A stretch of 18,091 bases of DNA from Bdellovibrionales bacterium (GCA_005791855.1 SXUH01000018.1:1-18091); one strand, 5' to 3'. Counted from the stretch's first letter, positions 6,821 through 15,637 are shown. The notes: a model not told the origin generated them from the sequence alone. Program-made: numbers and translations.

Positions 6821-8635
6821 TCACCCTGGGTTTAAGGGAAGGGTGACGATGAACGACGTTCCGGTTTCCGCAGAGCTCGTGAGCTCGACCGTCCCACCGT
6901 GCGCTTCCGCGAGACCTTTCACCAGGCTGAGCCCGATGCCCCAGCCCCGGTGGTGCCCGCCCTGGGCCGCGTCCGTTCTACGGTAGGGGCTGAAGATCTC
7001 CGGCTGGTCCTCCAGCGGAATGGGGTTGCCGAAGTTATGGACTTCGATGCGCGCGGACTCCGCGACCCGCGTGAGCCTCACGGTGATGGGAGAGTTGTGG
7101 CTCCCGTACTTCAGACCGTTGTTGAGGAGATTCTCGACCAGCCGGCGGACACCGTCGCAGTCGAGGGCCCCCTGGAGCTCCTGACCCGGATCGAAGACGA
7201 ACCGGTCCCCGTGGAGGGTCGAGTACTCGTCGAGGACGCCCTGGATGACGGCGGTGAGGTGGCAGTCGGAAAGTTTGAGGGGAATCTTCTGGCCCATCTT
7301 CAAAAGGTTGGTGTCCAGGAGGTCCTGGATCATCCGGTCGGCCCGGTTCATGTTCTCTTCGATGCGGAAGAGGAGCTTCAGCTCGGCTTCCCCGAGAGCG
7401 GATCGCCGGCGGAGGATCTGCGAACTCATCTTGGCGGCCGTGAGCGGGGTGCGCAGGTCGTGGGACAGGGAGGAGACGAAGCGCTCGCGGAGTTCCTTCT
7501 CCTTCTCGAGGTTCTGCATGAGGATCTTGTGGTCGTGGATGTCCGTGTTGGACCCGTACCACTTCTTAATCTTGCCCTGGGAATCTCGGACCGACCGGGC
7601 CCGGGACAGGAGCCAGCGGTACTCGCCGGTCCGTACCTTCTTCACTCGAAACTCCGTCTCGTAGGCCTCCCCCGTCTTGAGCACCCGGGTCCAGGTCTCA
7701 TGCAACTTTTCCGCATCATCCGGGTGGAGCACCTGGGCCCAGAGTTCGTTACCGGTAGACCCCTCCGGTAGGCCGGTGAAGTCATACCAGCGCTTATTGT
7801 AGTAGTCGACGAAGCCATCGGGATCGGCGGTCCAGACGATCTGAGGCATCGAATCTGCTAGGAGTCGGAAGTTCGTCTCGTTGATTTTCAACTCCGTAAT
7901 ATCCGCTCCTATCGCAACGAAGCCTTGGACCTGCCCCTCCGGGCCCAGCTCGGGGATGTAGGTATTCTTGAAGATTCCCTCTTTTCCGTCGGCGCTGATG
8001 AAGGTGTGCTCGTGCGACACCGTCTTCCCGGAGAGGACTTCTCGGATGTGCTTCCCGATCTGCTTGTAGGCTTCCTCTCCGGCGAGCTCCCGGATGGTTT
8101 TCCCGAGGATCTGCTGGCGCCCCAGCCCCCACCAGCGTTCGACTTCTTTGTTCACGAAGACGAACCGTTCGGCCGCATCCAGGTGGTTGAGGTGGATGGG
8201 GACGGAGTTGGCGATGAGGTTGAGCTCGTGGGCGGAGAATTCTGAGGCGTCGCTGAGCTTGGTGATGTCCTCGAAGACGATGAGGATTCCTTCCACGGCA
8301 CTGTCCTCCGAGAGCACCGGCGAGCACAGGGGCCGGAAGTGGTAGGTGTGGAGGCTCAGCCGGGGAAGCTCGAGGCTCTGCTTGTTCTTCAGCACGAGGC
8401 CCAAAAGCTTCAGCGTCGAGGAGTCGTCGATGGCCCCTTCGAAGACGTCGAAGAAGCTCTCCCCCCTGAAGTCCGAAGCCGGCGGCCCCAGGAGCCCCTG
8501 CAGGTTCTGGTTGTACTCGGTGATGCGGAAGTCGGCCCCGAGGACCAGTACGGGAGTCGGGAGCGCGTGGAAGTAGCGGAAGAAGCCTGACCCGCCTCCC
8601 TCCTTATCTCTAGAATGATTCCCAAGGTTCGCCAT
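6821..8635 (-). CDS. soluble histidine kinase with three PAS domains
   Basis: 604 residues with no membrane segment, so a cytoplasmic sensor. PAS-like domains lie at about 20-125, 135-250 (ending GFVAIGADITELK) and 255-370 (PAS/PAC with WTADPDG, HPDD and GSNTDIHDHK). The HisKA helix has SSLSHDLRTPL with phospho-acceptor His392. The ATPase domain has ENLLNNGLKYG (N box, 501-511), a G1 box HNFGNPI in which Asn534 replaces the usual Asp, FSPYRR, and the G2 box RGWGIGLSLVKGLAEAHGG (563-581). The Asn form of the G1 box is a known variant, so activity is not excluded. No receiver domain or adjacent response regulator is present, so it is an orphan kinase. It starts 11 nt after the dioxygenase gene in what looks like one operon. 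The ligand is unknown; PAS domains may bind haem, flavin or small molecules. Confidence 0.92.
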   Translation of the reverse strand: MANLGNHSRDKEGGGSGFFRYFHALPTPVLVLGADFRITEYNQNLQGLLGPPASDFRGESFFDVFEGAIDDSSTLKLLGLVLKNKQSLELPRLSLHTYHFRPLCSPVLSEDSAVEGILIVFEDITKLSDASEFSAHELNLIANSVPIHLNHLDAAERFVFVNKEVERWWGLGRQQILGKTIRELAGEEAYKQIGKHIREVLSGKTVSHEHTFISADGKEGIFKNTYIPELGPEGQVQGFVAIGADITELKINETNFRLLADSMPQIVWTADPDGFVDYYNKRWYDFTGLPEGSTGNELWAQVLHPDDAEKLHETWTRVLKTGEAYETEFRVKKVRTGEYRWLLSRARSVRDSQGKIKKWYGSNTDIHDHKILMQNLEKEKELRERFVSSLSHDLRTPLTAAKMSSQILRRRSALGEAELKLLFRIEENMNRADRMIQDLLDTNLLKMGQKIPLKLSDCHLTAVIQGVLDEYSTLHGDRFVFDPGQELQGALDCDGVRRLVENLLNNGLKYGSHNSPITVRLTRVAESARIEVHNFGNPIPLEDQPEIFSPYRRTDAAQGGHHRGWGIGLSLVKGLAEAHGGTVELTSSAETGTSFIVTLPLNPG

Positions 8636-8646
8636 GATCTACCTTC

Positions 8647-9450
8647 TCAAAGTTTTCCTCCCCCGAAGCGGTAGCTCGCCATGTCCACTCCGAAGGTGTG
8701 GTCGAGGATGATCCGCTTCCCGGGGTCCCTCCCCGCGGCCCCCGCCAGGGCGAAGATCGGAACAAGATGATCCTCCCGGGGATGGGCCTCCCGAGCTCCC
8801 GACCCCTTCTCCCAGTGGAGGAGGTTCTCCCGGCGCTGATCCGGATCGCTCTCGATGGTCTGCGTGAGCCAGCGCTCGAACTTCCTCGAGACCGGGCCCG
8901 CCGAGGGCTGGAAGAAGTTCCGGAGGTCGTGGTAGCTCACCCCGCTTCCGAGGATCAGCACTCCTTCCGCCCGCAGCGGCTCGAGGCTGGCGCCGAGGGC
9001 GAAGTGCTCCGCGGGCGAGTAGCCCTTCTTCATGGAGAGCTGGACCACGGGCACGCTGGCCTCGGGGTAGATGCAGAAGAGCGGGACGAAGACCCCGTGG
9101 TCGAAGCCGCGGGCCGGGTCCTCGGTGACCCGGATGCCGGAGCTCGCGGCGAGGTCCACGACTCTCTTCGAGAGCTCGGGGAGTCCCGGGGCTTCGTACT
9201 TGATCTGGTAGGTGTCCGCGGGGAAGCCTCCGTAGTCGTAGATCATCCGGGGCCGCGGAGAGGAAGAGACGGTGAAGTCCCGCTCCTCCCAGTGGGCGGA
9301 GATGATCAGCACCGCCTTCGGGGCGTGCTCCTTTCCGATCCGGGCCAGGCCCTCTTCCGTCTCCCGGTAGTAGGATCGCATCTCGGGCATCCAGGGCCAT
9401 GGGCCTCCTCCATGGGAGACGTAGAACACGGGGAGCCTGGGCGGGGTCAC
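8647..9450 (-). CDS. extradiol dioxygenase, YgiD/4,5-DOPA-dioxygenase-like (LigB superfamily)
   Basis: 267 residues, matching the usual size of YgiD-type proteins. Class III extradiol dioxygenases open catechol rings using a non-haem metal. Family motifs occur in order: YVSHGGGP (His13), SAHWE (His53), YDYGGFP, RGFDHGVFVPL (His118), SGVSYHDLR (His174), HPREDHLVP (His228) and LDHTFG. His13, His53 and His228 are the expected metal ligands. The start is GTG at 9450, overlapping the TGA of the methyltransferase as GTGA, which supports translational coupling. The natural substrate of YgiD-like enzymes outside plants is often unclear, so the DOPA label is by homology only. Context with a methyltransferase and a PAS kinase does not identify a pathway. 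Confidence 0.9.
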   Translation of the reverse strand: MTPPRLPVFYVSHGGGPWPWMPEMRSYYRETEEGLARIGKEHAPKAVLIISAHWEERDFTVSSSPRPRMIYDYGGFPADTYQIKYEAPGLPELSKRVVDLAASSGIRVTEDPARGFDHGVFVPLFCIYPEASVPVVQLSMKKGYSPAEHFALGASLEPLRAEGVLILGSGVSYHDLRNFFQPSAGPVSRKFERWLTQTIESDPDQRRENLLHWEKGSGAREAHPREDHLVPIFALAGAAGRDPGKRIILDHTFGVDMASYRFGGGKL

Positions 9451-10280
9451 GAGCGTCGATCCTTGGCCCTGATGATGGTTCCGAGGACGAGCTGGGACTC
9501 GCCCGCTTCCCGGTCGCCGTCGAAGACCACCTTCCCTTCCCGGCGGAGCCGAAGGAGGTGGTCGTGGATCACGGGGTCCTTGGTGTACTTTCCGAAGTGG
9601 ATGCGGACGGCGTCCACGTGGAGGACTTCGAAGCGCTCCCGCATGAGCGGGAGGACCTCCAGGGGACTGGTGAGCGAGCCCCAGAGCAGCGCGAGGGTCG
9701 TCCCCGCGGGGTAGTACTGCGAGAGGATGTCGAGCAGGTAGCGGGAGCCGTCCTCCCCGCCGTTGACGGGGACCATGGAGTGGTCGGTGACGGAGTCCGG
9801 CGCCGGGATGTAGGGAGGATTGGAGACGAGCAGGGTCCGCTGGCCCCGCACCACTTCGCTCTCGAGGATCTCTTCCATCGGCTTCTCGAAGAAGGTGTAG
9901 CGGTCCGCGAGCCCCAGCGCCTCGGCATTCCTCCGTCCCACCACCTTCGCCTCGGGGTCGATGTCCACGGCGATGATCCGGATGTCCGAGCGGCTGGCCT
10001 TCTTCAGCGCGAGCAGCGTGGGGATGCTACTCCCGGCGCCGCAGTCGATGATGAGCCGGGGGTCCCGGGCGAGGTCGATCGCCTTGGCGATGAGGTTCGA
10101 GTAGAAGATGGTGTCGTAGAGGTCCTCGAAGTGCGTCAGTCCCAGCGGGTACTTGTTGAACTCGGTGAGGATCCCGGAGTCCTCGATGGGGACGTTGGTG
10201 TAGTCGGGGATCTCTTCGACGTATTCTGCAAGGAAGCTCGAGAGCATCCTTTCGGCTTCACTGGGTCGGGTACTTTCCAT
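9447..10280 (-). CDS. class I SAM-dependent methyltransferase, PrmC/HemK-like
   Basis: 277 residues from ATG 10280. A longer frame opens at 10328, but GGAGG sits 5 nt before 10280 and a promoter -10 lies between the two, so the shorter start is preferred. SAM motif I is IIDCGAGSSIP (about 77-87), followed by the acidic AVDIDPEA at 104-111. The catalytic-type NPPY motif is at 154-157, with NPPYIPAPDS as in enzymes that methylate Gln/Asn amides or N6-adenine. A GGEDGSRYLLDIL block downstream resembles PrmC. The N-terminal region lacks the clear helical release-factor-binding domain of true PrmC, so the substrate may be another protein, RNA or a small molecule. It is the first gene of a three-gene unit, overlapping the dioxygenase by 4 nt. 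Confidence 0.85.
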   Translation of the reverse strand: MESTRPSEAERMLSSFLAEYVEEIPDYTNVPIEDSGILTEFNKYPLGLTHFEDLYDTIFYSNLIAKAIDLARDPRLIIDCGAGSSIPTLLALKKASRSDIRIIAVDIDPEAKVVGRRNAEALGLADRYTFFEKPMEEILESEVVRGQRTLLVSNPPYIPAPDSVTDHSMVPVNGGEDGSRYLLDILSQYYPAGTTLALLWGSLTSPLEVLPLMRERFEVLHVDAVRIHFGKYTKDPVIHDHLLRLRREGKVVFDGDREAGESQLVLGTIIRAKDRRS

Positions 10281-10298
10281 AGCGTCCTCCACCACCCT

Positions 10299-10328
10299 AC
10301 TATAGCCGATGGGGCGCGCGCAGTTCAA
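10299..10328 (-). promoter_or_regulatory. promoter for the methyltransferase-dioxygenase-kinase unit
   Basis: On the minus strand, TTGAAC (10328-10323), an 18-nt spacer and TATAGT (10304-10299). The predicted transcript start near 10292 leaves a leader of about 12 nt carrying the GGAGG site. The -35 lies between two copies of an 11-bp GC-rich repeat. Confidence 0.45.
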
Positions 10329-10348
10329 ACCCCGCCGGGCGCGCGCAG
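10313..10348. repeat. paired GGCGCGCGCAG direct repeats
   Basis: Two identical 11-bp copies at 10313-10323 and 10338-10348, spaced 25 bp apart. Their GCGCGCGC cores (10314-10321 and 10339-10346) are self-complementary, so the pair could also form an 8-bp stem with a 17-nt loop in RNA. The first copy overlaps the spacer of the predicted promoter, the second lies just upstream of the -35. This could be an operator pair or an intercistronic hairpin after tetR. Confidence 0.4.
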
Positions 10349-10366
10349 GTGGAACTTTGGGTAATC

Positions 10367-10972
10367 TTATGAGTACCGGTTGTTCAGGTCCCTGATCAAC
10401 GTGTCAACCAGCTGCGAAATGTAGACCGGAATGGACGCGCGCTTCTTCGGGAAGAACTTCTCGATGCTCCTCTTCCCGACGGAGGTGGAGGACATCACCG
10501 AGATGTGGATGATGTAGCAGAAGACGATGTTCACCAGCCACAGCCGCTCGGCCTCCGGGACCCGGGGCCCGAGGTCGGTGGCGAGGTAGGAGGAGAACTG
10601 CTCGAAGCCGATCGGGTACGGTTCGGTGTCGCAGGAATTCTCGTCGCTCTCGAGGATGACCTTGAACTGGTTCAGGCACTTGTTGCTGTCCTCGGTGATG
10701 GCCTCGAAGACCTTCACCGCGTACTCGGCGGTGTTCCTCACCCGCGGGATGTCGCTGATCTTGGCCTTGAACTCGGAGATGAGGTAGGCCATCATCTCCT
10801 GCCGGAGGTTCTCCTTGGACTTGAAGTGGTAGTTCAGGGAGGCCACGTTCACGTTGGCGATGCGGGCGATCTCCCGGATGGACGCCCCGTCGTAGCCCTT
10901 GACGGCGAAGAGGTGGATGGCCACCTCCATGATCCGCTGCTTGGTGTCGAGCTCGGTGAGTTGCGGATCCAT
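10367..10972 (-). CDS. TetR-family transcriptional regulator of the efflux operon
   Basis: 201 residues, typical for TetR. The N-terminal helix-turn-helix spans about 30-56 (SIREIARIANVNVASLNYHF followed by KSKENL), with the classic LF...G.....I..IA pattern before it. The C-terminal half is helical and would hold the ligand pocket; no specific subfamily is recognisable. The ATG overlaps the stop of the RND gene as TGATG (1-nt overlap), so expression is coupled to the pump it probably represses. Placement as the last gene of the operon implies negative autoregulation. Two palindromes at the tolC promoter are its most likely binding sites. Confidence 0.93.
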   Translation of the reverse strand: MDPQLTELDTKQRIMEVAIHLFAVKGYDGASIREIARIANVNVASLNYHFKSKENLRQEMMAYLISEFKAKISDIPRVRNTAEYAVKVFEAITEDSNKCLNQFKVILESDENSCDTEPYPIGFEQFSSYLATDLGPRVPEAERLWLVNIVFCYIIHISVMSSTSVGKRSIEKFFPKKRASIPVYISQLVDTLIRDLNNRYS

Positions 10973-13900
10973 CAGTCGACTCCTTTGTGCTGGCCCAGGT
11001 CCGCGCCGGTGACCCTGGCGAAGATCCGGTTGGTGAAGGTCCGGAACCGTTCGATGTAGACGTAGGCGGCCGGGACGATGACCAAGGTTAGCACCGTCGA
11101 GCTGACGAGGCCACCGATGAGGGCGATCCCCATGGAGGTGCGCTGCTTGGAGGCTTCGTTCAGCCCGATGGCGATGGGGATGAACCCGGCGATGAGCGCG
11201 AAGGAGGTCATGAGGATGGGCCGCAGCCGGTTCTTCCCGGCCAGAAGGATCGCGTCACGCAGGCCCATGCCCTCACCCACCTGCTGGTTGGTGTAGTCCA
11301 CCAGGATGATGGAGTTCTTCGTCGCCACCCCGAGGAGCATGATACAGCCGATCATCGAGAAGAGGTCGAGGCTCGCCCCGGTGAGGAAGAGCGCGTAGAA
11401 GGCCCCGCACATGGCCAGCGGGAGCACCAGCATGATGGTGAACGGAGTGATGAAGGACTCGTAGAGCGAGGCGAGCACGAGGTAGATGAAGATGATCCCC
11501 AGACCCGAGGCCACGGCCATGCTTCCGATCATCTCGCCGAAGTTCTCTGCCTGGCCCGCGAACTTGTAGCTCATGCCCTCCGGGAGCTTCACGTCTTCTC
11601 TGAAGATCCGTCCCACCTCTTCCATGGCCCCACCCATGCCCGGGCCATCCGGGGCGATGTCGGCGGAGATCTGGTAGTACCGCGCGCGGTCCTGGCGGGT
11701 GATGTTGGCGGGCCCGGTGGTCTCCACGCCCTTCACCACGTTCGGCAGCGGGATGAGCCGGTTGTTGATGTTCGGGATGGCGATCTGGTTGAACCGCCGC
11801 TGCAGGTTCCGCTGGTCTTCCTTGAGGCGCACGCGGATGTCGTACTCCTCCCCCGCGAGCCGGTACACGGCCGGGGTCTGGCCCTCCATCAGGGTCCGGA
11901 GCTCGAGTCCGAGGATGTTGGTGGAGACGCCGAGCCGCTCGGCGTTCAGCCGGTCCGGGATCACCTGGAACTCCGGCTTCCCGGGCCTGTAGCTCAGGTC
12001 CACGCCGGTGAGCGACGGGTGGGTCTTCATCTTGGTGAAGACGGCCGTGGCGACCTTCTCGAGTTCCTTCTCGTCGTTGCCCTGGATGTTCACGTTGAAG
12101 GGCCGCATCCCGGCGGCCACCTGGTCGAAGTCCCCGACCTTGACGTTGGCGTAGTCGAAGGGGGCGAGCTCCTTCCGGAGGATGTCCTTCATCTGGATGG
12201 TGTTGAGCTTGCGCTCCTTGGTCGGGATCAGGCGCACGTAGAAGTTCGCCTTGTTCGCCTCCCCCTCCTTGGTTCCGACGGTGAGCACGCTCACCGCGAT
12301 CTCCCGGTGGGAGCGGATGACCTTGTCCACCTCGAGGGCCACGCGCTCCATCTCGTGGAGCGAGGTCCCCGGCGGGAGGTCCATGCTCACGGAGAACTCC
12401 CCCTGGTCCTGGGCGGAGATGAAGGTCTTGGGCACGAACTTCAGGGAGAAGATGCTCAGGACGAAGATCACCACTCCGCCGAGGAGGATCTTCAGCGGGT
12501 GCGAGAGAGTCACCTTCAGCACGCGGACGTAGAAGTCCTCGAGCCGGTCCTGGAAGCGGTTGAACCAGTTGATCACCCGGCCCACGGTCCGGTCGTAGAG
12601 AGAAGTCCCCTGGTGAGCCTGCCCGTGCGGCACGACTTTCCCGGCGAAGTACGCCGACATCATCGGCGCGATGGTGATCGCATCGAAGAGAGAGATCATG
12701 AGGGCGAAGCACACCGTCATCCCGAACTGCTTCAGGAACTGCCCCACGACGCCGGAGATGAAGGCGATGGGCCCGAACACCGCGATCACGGTGAAGGTGG
12801 TGGCGATCACCGCCAGCATCACCTCGTTGGTCCCGTGGATGGCCGCCGTCCGCGCGTCCTTACCCATCTCCAGGTGCCGGAAGATGTTCTCCCGCACCAC
12901 GATGGCGTCGTCGATGAGCAGGCCCACGGCGAGGGAGAGGGCCAGGAGGGACATGACGTTGATGGTGTACCCCGCGGCCGCGAGGAGGATGAACGCTCCC
13001 AGGAGGGAGTTCGGGAGGGCGAGGCCCGTGATGAGGGTTGAGCGCAGCGACCCGAGGAAGAAGAAGACCACGATGATGGTGAGGACGATCCCGATCAGGA
13101 TGGATTCCTTCACGTCCAGGATGTTGTCCTTGATGGGCTTGGAGCCGTCGCGCACGACGGTGAGCTTCCCGGCGCCTTTCCCCTTGGCGAGGATGCTGTT
13201 CAGGAGCTCGGTTTGCTTGACCACGTTATCGGCCACCTCCACCGTGTTCGCCCCCGTCTGCCGGTAGATGTTGATGAAGAGCGACCGCGTCCCGTTGACC
13301 AGGCCCAGGCTCTTCTCGTCCTTCAGGCCCTCGCGGACCGTGGCCACGTCGCTTAGGACCACCGGGACGTCGTTGCCGATGAACTGGACGATGGTGTTCT
13401 CCATCTCTTTTAAAGATTGGAACTCTCCGACCGTCCGGAAGACGGTTTCTTTCTTGGCGGTCACGTCGATCTTCCCGGAAGGAATATTCGAACCTGCCTT
13501 CCCGAGGGCGTCGGCCACTTGGATGGCAGAGACCTGCCGCTCTTTCATCTTACCCAGGTCGAGGTCGACGCGGATTTCTCTCTGCCGGCCACCGATGATC
13601 TCCACCAGCCCCACCTGGTTGATCTGTTCGATCTTGGGCTTCACCGTGAGGTCGGCCAGGTCGTAGAGCTCGGCTTCGGAGAGGTCCGCCGTGAGGGCGA
13701 TGGTCACGATCGGTTGGTCGGAGGGGTCCACTCTGCGGATCACCGGCTCTTCGATGTCATCCGGGAGCTTGGCCCGGGCCGAGCTCACCTTGTCTCGCAC
13801 CTGTTGCTCGGCGTACTTGATGTCGGTCTTGAAGTTGAACTCGGTGATGACGATGGAGACCCCTTCCTGGTTGACGGACCGGATGGTCTTCACCCCGGAG

Positions 13901-14145
13901 ATGGTGGAGAACTCCTCCTCGAAGATCTTCGAGATGAGGGACTCGGTCTCCCGGGGCCCCGCCCCCGGGTACGGAGTGGTCACGGTGACCACCGGGAAGG
14001 TGACGTCCGGGAAGAGGTCCACCGGGAGGGATTTCAAGGAAAGCCAGCCCGTGATCATCGTGATGAGGATGAGGCAGGTGATGAAGATGGGCCTCTGGAT
14101 GGAGAGCTTCGCGAAGGAGAAGCCGGTCTTATTCTCGTTATTCAT
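10972..14145 (-). CDS. RND efflux transporter, inner-membrane pump (AcrB/HAE1-like)
   Basis: 1057 residues, full length for an RND pump. The N-terminal TM helix (about 15-37) is followed by LPVDLFPDVTFP and the porter domain, then a TM bundle around 348-500. Proton-relay residues are present: Asp412-Asp413 in GLLIDDAIVVREN and Lys943 in ATKNSIILVDYTN, matching AcrB D407/D408/K940. A second porter domain and second TM bundle complete the duplicated fold. It exports drugs, solvents or lipophilic compounds by proton antiport through an outer-membrane channel. The start overlaps the end of the tolC-like gene by 8 nt. No periplasmic adaptor gene is in the operon. Substrate range cannot be inferred from the sequence. 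Confidence 0.96.
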   Translation of the reverse strand: MNNENKTGFSFAKLSIQRPIFITCLILITMITGWLSLKSLPVDLFPDVTFPVVTVTTPYPGAGPRETESLISKIFEEEFSTISGVKTIRSVNQEGVSIVITEFNFKTDIKYAEQQVRDKVSSARAKLPDDIEEPVIRRVDPSDQPIVTIALTADLSEAELYDLADLTVKPKIEQINQVGLVEIIGGRQREIRVDLDLGKMKERQVSAIQVADALGKAGSNIPSGKIDVTAKKETVFRTVGEFQSLKEMENTIVQFIGNDVPVVLSDVATVREGLKDEKSLGLVNGTRSLFINIYRQTGANTVEVADNVVKQTELLNSILAKGKGAGKLTVVRDGSKPIKDNILDVKESILIGIVLTIIVVFFFLGSLRSTLITGLALPNSLLGAFILLAAAGYTINVMSLLALSLAVGLLIDDAIVVRENIFRHLEMGKDARTAAIHGTNEVMLAVIATTFTVIAVFGPIAFISGVVGQFLKQFGMTVCFALMISLFDAITIAPMMSAYFAGKVVPHGQAHQGTSLYDRTVGRVINWFNRFQDRLEDFYVRVLKVTLSHPLKILLGGVVIFVLSIFSLKFVPKTFISAQDQGEFSVSMDLPPGTSLHEMERVALEVDKVIRSHREIAVSVLTVGTKEGEANKANFYVRLIPTKERKLNTIQMKDILRKELAPFDYANVKVGDFDQVAAGMRPFNVNIQGNDEKELEKVATAVFTKMKTHPSLTGVDLSYRPGKPEFQVIPDRLNAERLGVSTNILGLELRTLMEGQTPAVYRLAGEEYDIRVRLKEDQRNLQRRFNQIAIPNINNRLIPLPNVVKGVETTGPANITRQDRARYYQISADIAPDGPGMGGAMEEVGRIFREDVKLPEGMSYKFAGQAENFGEMIGSMAVASGLGIIFIYLVLASLYESFITPFTIMLVLPLAMCGAFYALFLTGASLDLFSMIGCIMLLGVATKNSIILVDYTNQQVGEGMGLRDAILLAGKNRLRPILMTSFALIAGFIPIAIGLNEASKQRTSMGIALIGGLVSSTVLTLVIVPAAYVYIERFRTFTNRIFARVTGADLGQHKGVD

Positions 14146-15562
14146 TTGCGGCTCCGGAGAAAAGCTTGAGTTGGTTGTAGACGGCGATGAGCTCCCGTTC
14201 GTTACGGAGCTTCAGCAGCTGGGCGTTGGCGAAGTCCTGTTCGAACTGCAGCACCTGGAAGGTGGTCGTCCGCCCCTGGTTGTACCGGCGCTTCTCGGCC
14301 AGGAGCTTCTTCTCCTGGATGGCCACCAGCTCCCGGGAGAGCTTGAGCCGGGTCTTGAAGTTGGAAAAGCGTTCGGAGAGGAGCTCCCACTCCCGCTCCA
14401 CTTCGAAGATCTTGCGCTTGGAGGTCATCTCCGAGGCCGCGACCTCCTGGGCGTAGGCGCGCTTGTAGTCCCCGAGGGCCCCGAAGTCCAGCGGCGTGGA
14501 GAACCGCACGCCGACGACGGAGGTGGGTCTGGTCGCCGTCGCCGCCATGTCGTAGGCGTCGGCGGCGCTCTTGCCGTCTCGGCCATTCATGGCGTAGGAG
14601 CCGTAGAGTTCGAGGTTCGGCTTGTTCCTCTGGGTCCCGAGCTGGGCGTTCGCGGTCGCCGCCCGCTGCGAGGCGATCGCTGCGACGACGTCCTCCCGGA
14701 GCTTCGCCTTCGCCGGAAGGGTCGCGTTTAGGATGTAGCTGCTGTCCTTTCCCTTGGTTCCCTCGAGGTTCACGTCCCCGGTGCCTTCGCGGATGGAGTT
14801 GAAGTCCCGGAGGGCCGAGTCGATCTCGGTGAGCGTGTCCTGGTACTCGAGCTCCCGGTTCTGGAGGTTCGCCTCGGCCTGGAGGAGCTCCGAGGAGTCC
14901 ACGAGGTTACTCCGCACCCGGCCGGCGTTCCAGTCCCGCAGCCGCTTGGCGCGCTCGAGGCTCTCCTTCTGCACCTTCAGGCTCGTCTGCGCGAAGTAGA
15001 GGCGCCAGTAGGCGTTCTCCGCCTGGAGCAGGAGCTGCTTGTGGGTGAAGCGCTCCTGAAAGCTCTGGGCTTCGGCCTGGGCCTTCACGACGGTTTCGTT
15101 GGCCTCGAACTCCGAGCCCAGGAAGTTGCGCCACAGGCTCTGGCTGAGCTCGAGCATCGGGGCCACGTCGATGAACTGCCGGTTCGGAAGGAAGGCGGGA
15201 TTGGCGCCGTTGATCTGGGTGTTGAAGTAGTTGTAGGAGACGGTGGCCCTGGTCCCGGTGCGGAAGTTCTGGGCCAGACCCGTCCGCAGTGTGTGCCGGA
15301 TGGTCTGCGTTCCCTGGAAGGTCGGCGCGTTGGTCGGTCGCCGGTCGTCGAAGTACTCGCCGGTTAGGAAGAAGGACGGCTTGAAAAAGAGCGACCCTTC
15401 GCTGAGGCGGAGCTCCTTACTTTCAGAAGAGAGCTTCACTCCCTTCACTCCACCGTTCTTGGTCTGCACTTCTGTAAGATAGTCTTCCAGAGTTATGGCC
15501 TGTCCGAAACACGGTAGGAGAAGGACCATGAGAGACAGCACTCTAAGTAGCTGAATTATCAT
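14138..15562 (-). CDS. TolC-family outer-membrane efflux channel
   Basis: 474 residues with a signal peptide (cleavage likely after GQA, residue 22) and mature start ITLEDYL, typical of outer-membrane efflux proteins. Two homologous halves of long amphipathic helices, with repeats such as QAEANLQNRELEYQDT and the C-terminal LAEKRRYNQGRTTTFQVLQ, match the OEP fold that forms a trimeric barrel and periplasmic tunnel. An AGGTGA site precedes ATG 15562 by about 5 nt. It is the first gene of the operon and overlaps the RND gene by 8 nt. The order channel-pump-regulator is unusual because the adaptor commonly comes first. Confidence 0.93.
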   Translation of the reverse strand: MIIQLLRVLSLMVLLLPCFGQAITLEDYLTEVQTKNGGVKGVKLSSESKELRLSEGSLFFKPSFFLTGEYFDDRRPTNAPTFQGTQTIRHTLRTGLAQNFRTGTRATVSYNYFNTQINGANPAFLPNRQFIDVAPMLELSQSLWRNFLGSEFEANETVVKAQAEAQSFQERFTHKQLLLQAENAYWRLYFAQTSLKVQKESLERAKRLRDWNAGRVRSNLVDSSELLQAEANLQNRELEYQDTLTEIDSALRDFNSIREGTGDVNLEGTKGKDSSYILNATLPAKAKLREDVVAAIASQRAATANAQLGTQRNKPNLELYGSYAMNGRDGKSAADAYDMAATATRPTSVVGVRFSTPLDFGALGDYKRAYAQEVAASEMTSKRKIFEVEREWELLSERFSNFKTRLKLSRELVAIQEKKLLAEKRRYNQGRTTTFQVLQFEQDFANAQLLKLRNERELIAVYNQLKLFSGAANE

Positions 15563-15590
15563 ATTTCACCTGCAAGATTTAAAACAATTG

Positions 15591-15610
15591 ATTTGAACAA
15601 GTGTTTAAAT
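15591..15610. promoter_or_regulatory. candidate TetR operator O1
   Basis: A 20-bp near-palindrome with half-sites TTTGAAC and GTTTAAA separated by AAGT, flanked by A and T; one mismatch between arms. It begins within the -10 element of the tolC promoter and extends downstream over the predicted start of transcription. It shares its half-sites and 4-nt spacer with a second site 37 bp away. Confidence 0.55.
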
Positions 15611-15637
15611 AATATATCAAGCAGACGATTTAAACAA
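15609..15637 (-). promoter_or_regulatory. promoter of the tolC-RND-tetR operon
   Basis: On the minus strand, TTGTTT (15637-15632), exactly 17 nt, then TATTAT (15614-15609). The predicted start is near 15602, with a leader of about 40 nt. The -35 lies inside the distal palindrome and the -10 overlaps the proximal one, so a repressor on either site would block RNA polymerase. Confidence 0.55.

Noticed and set aside
6821..6846. Inverted repeat TCACCCT/AGGGTGA between the convergent genes as a terminator
   Set aside because: The 7-bp stem has a 12-nt loop, overlaps the kinase stop and coding end, and has no T run on either strand.
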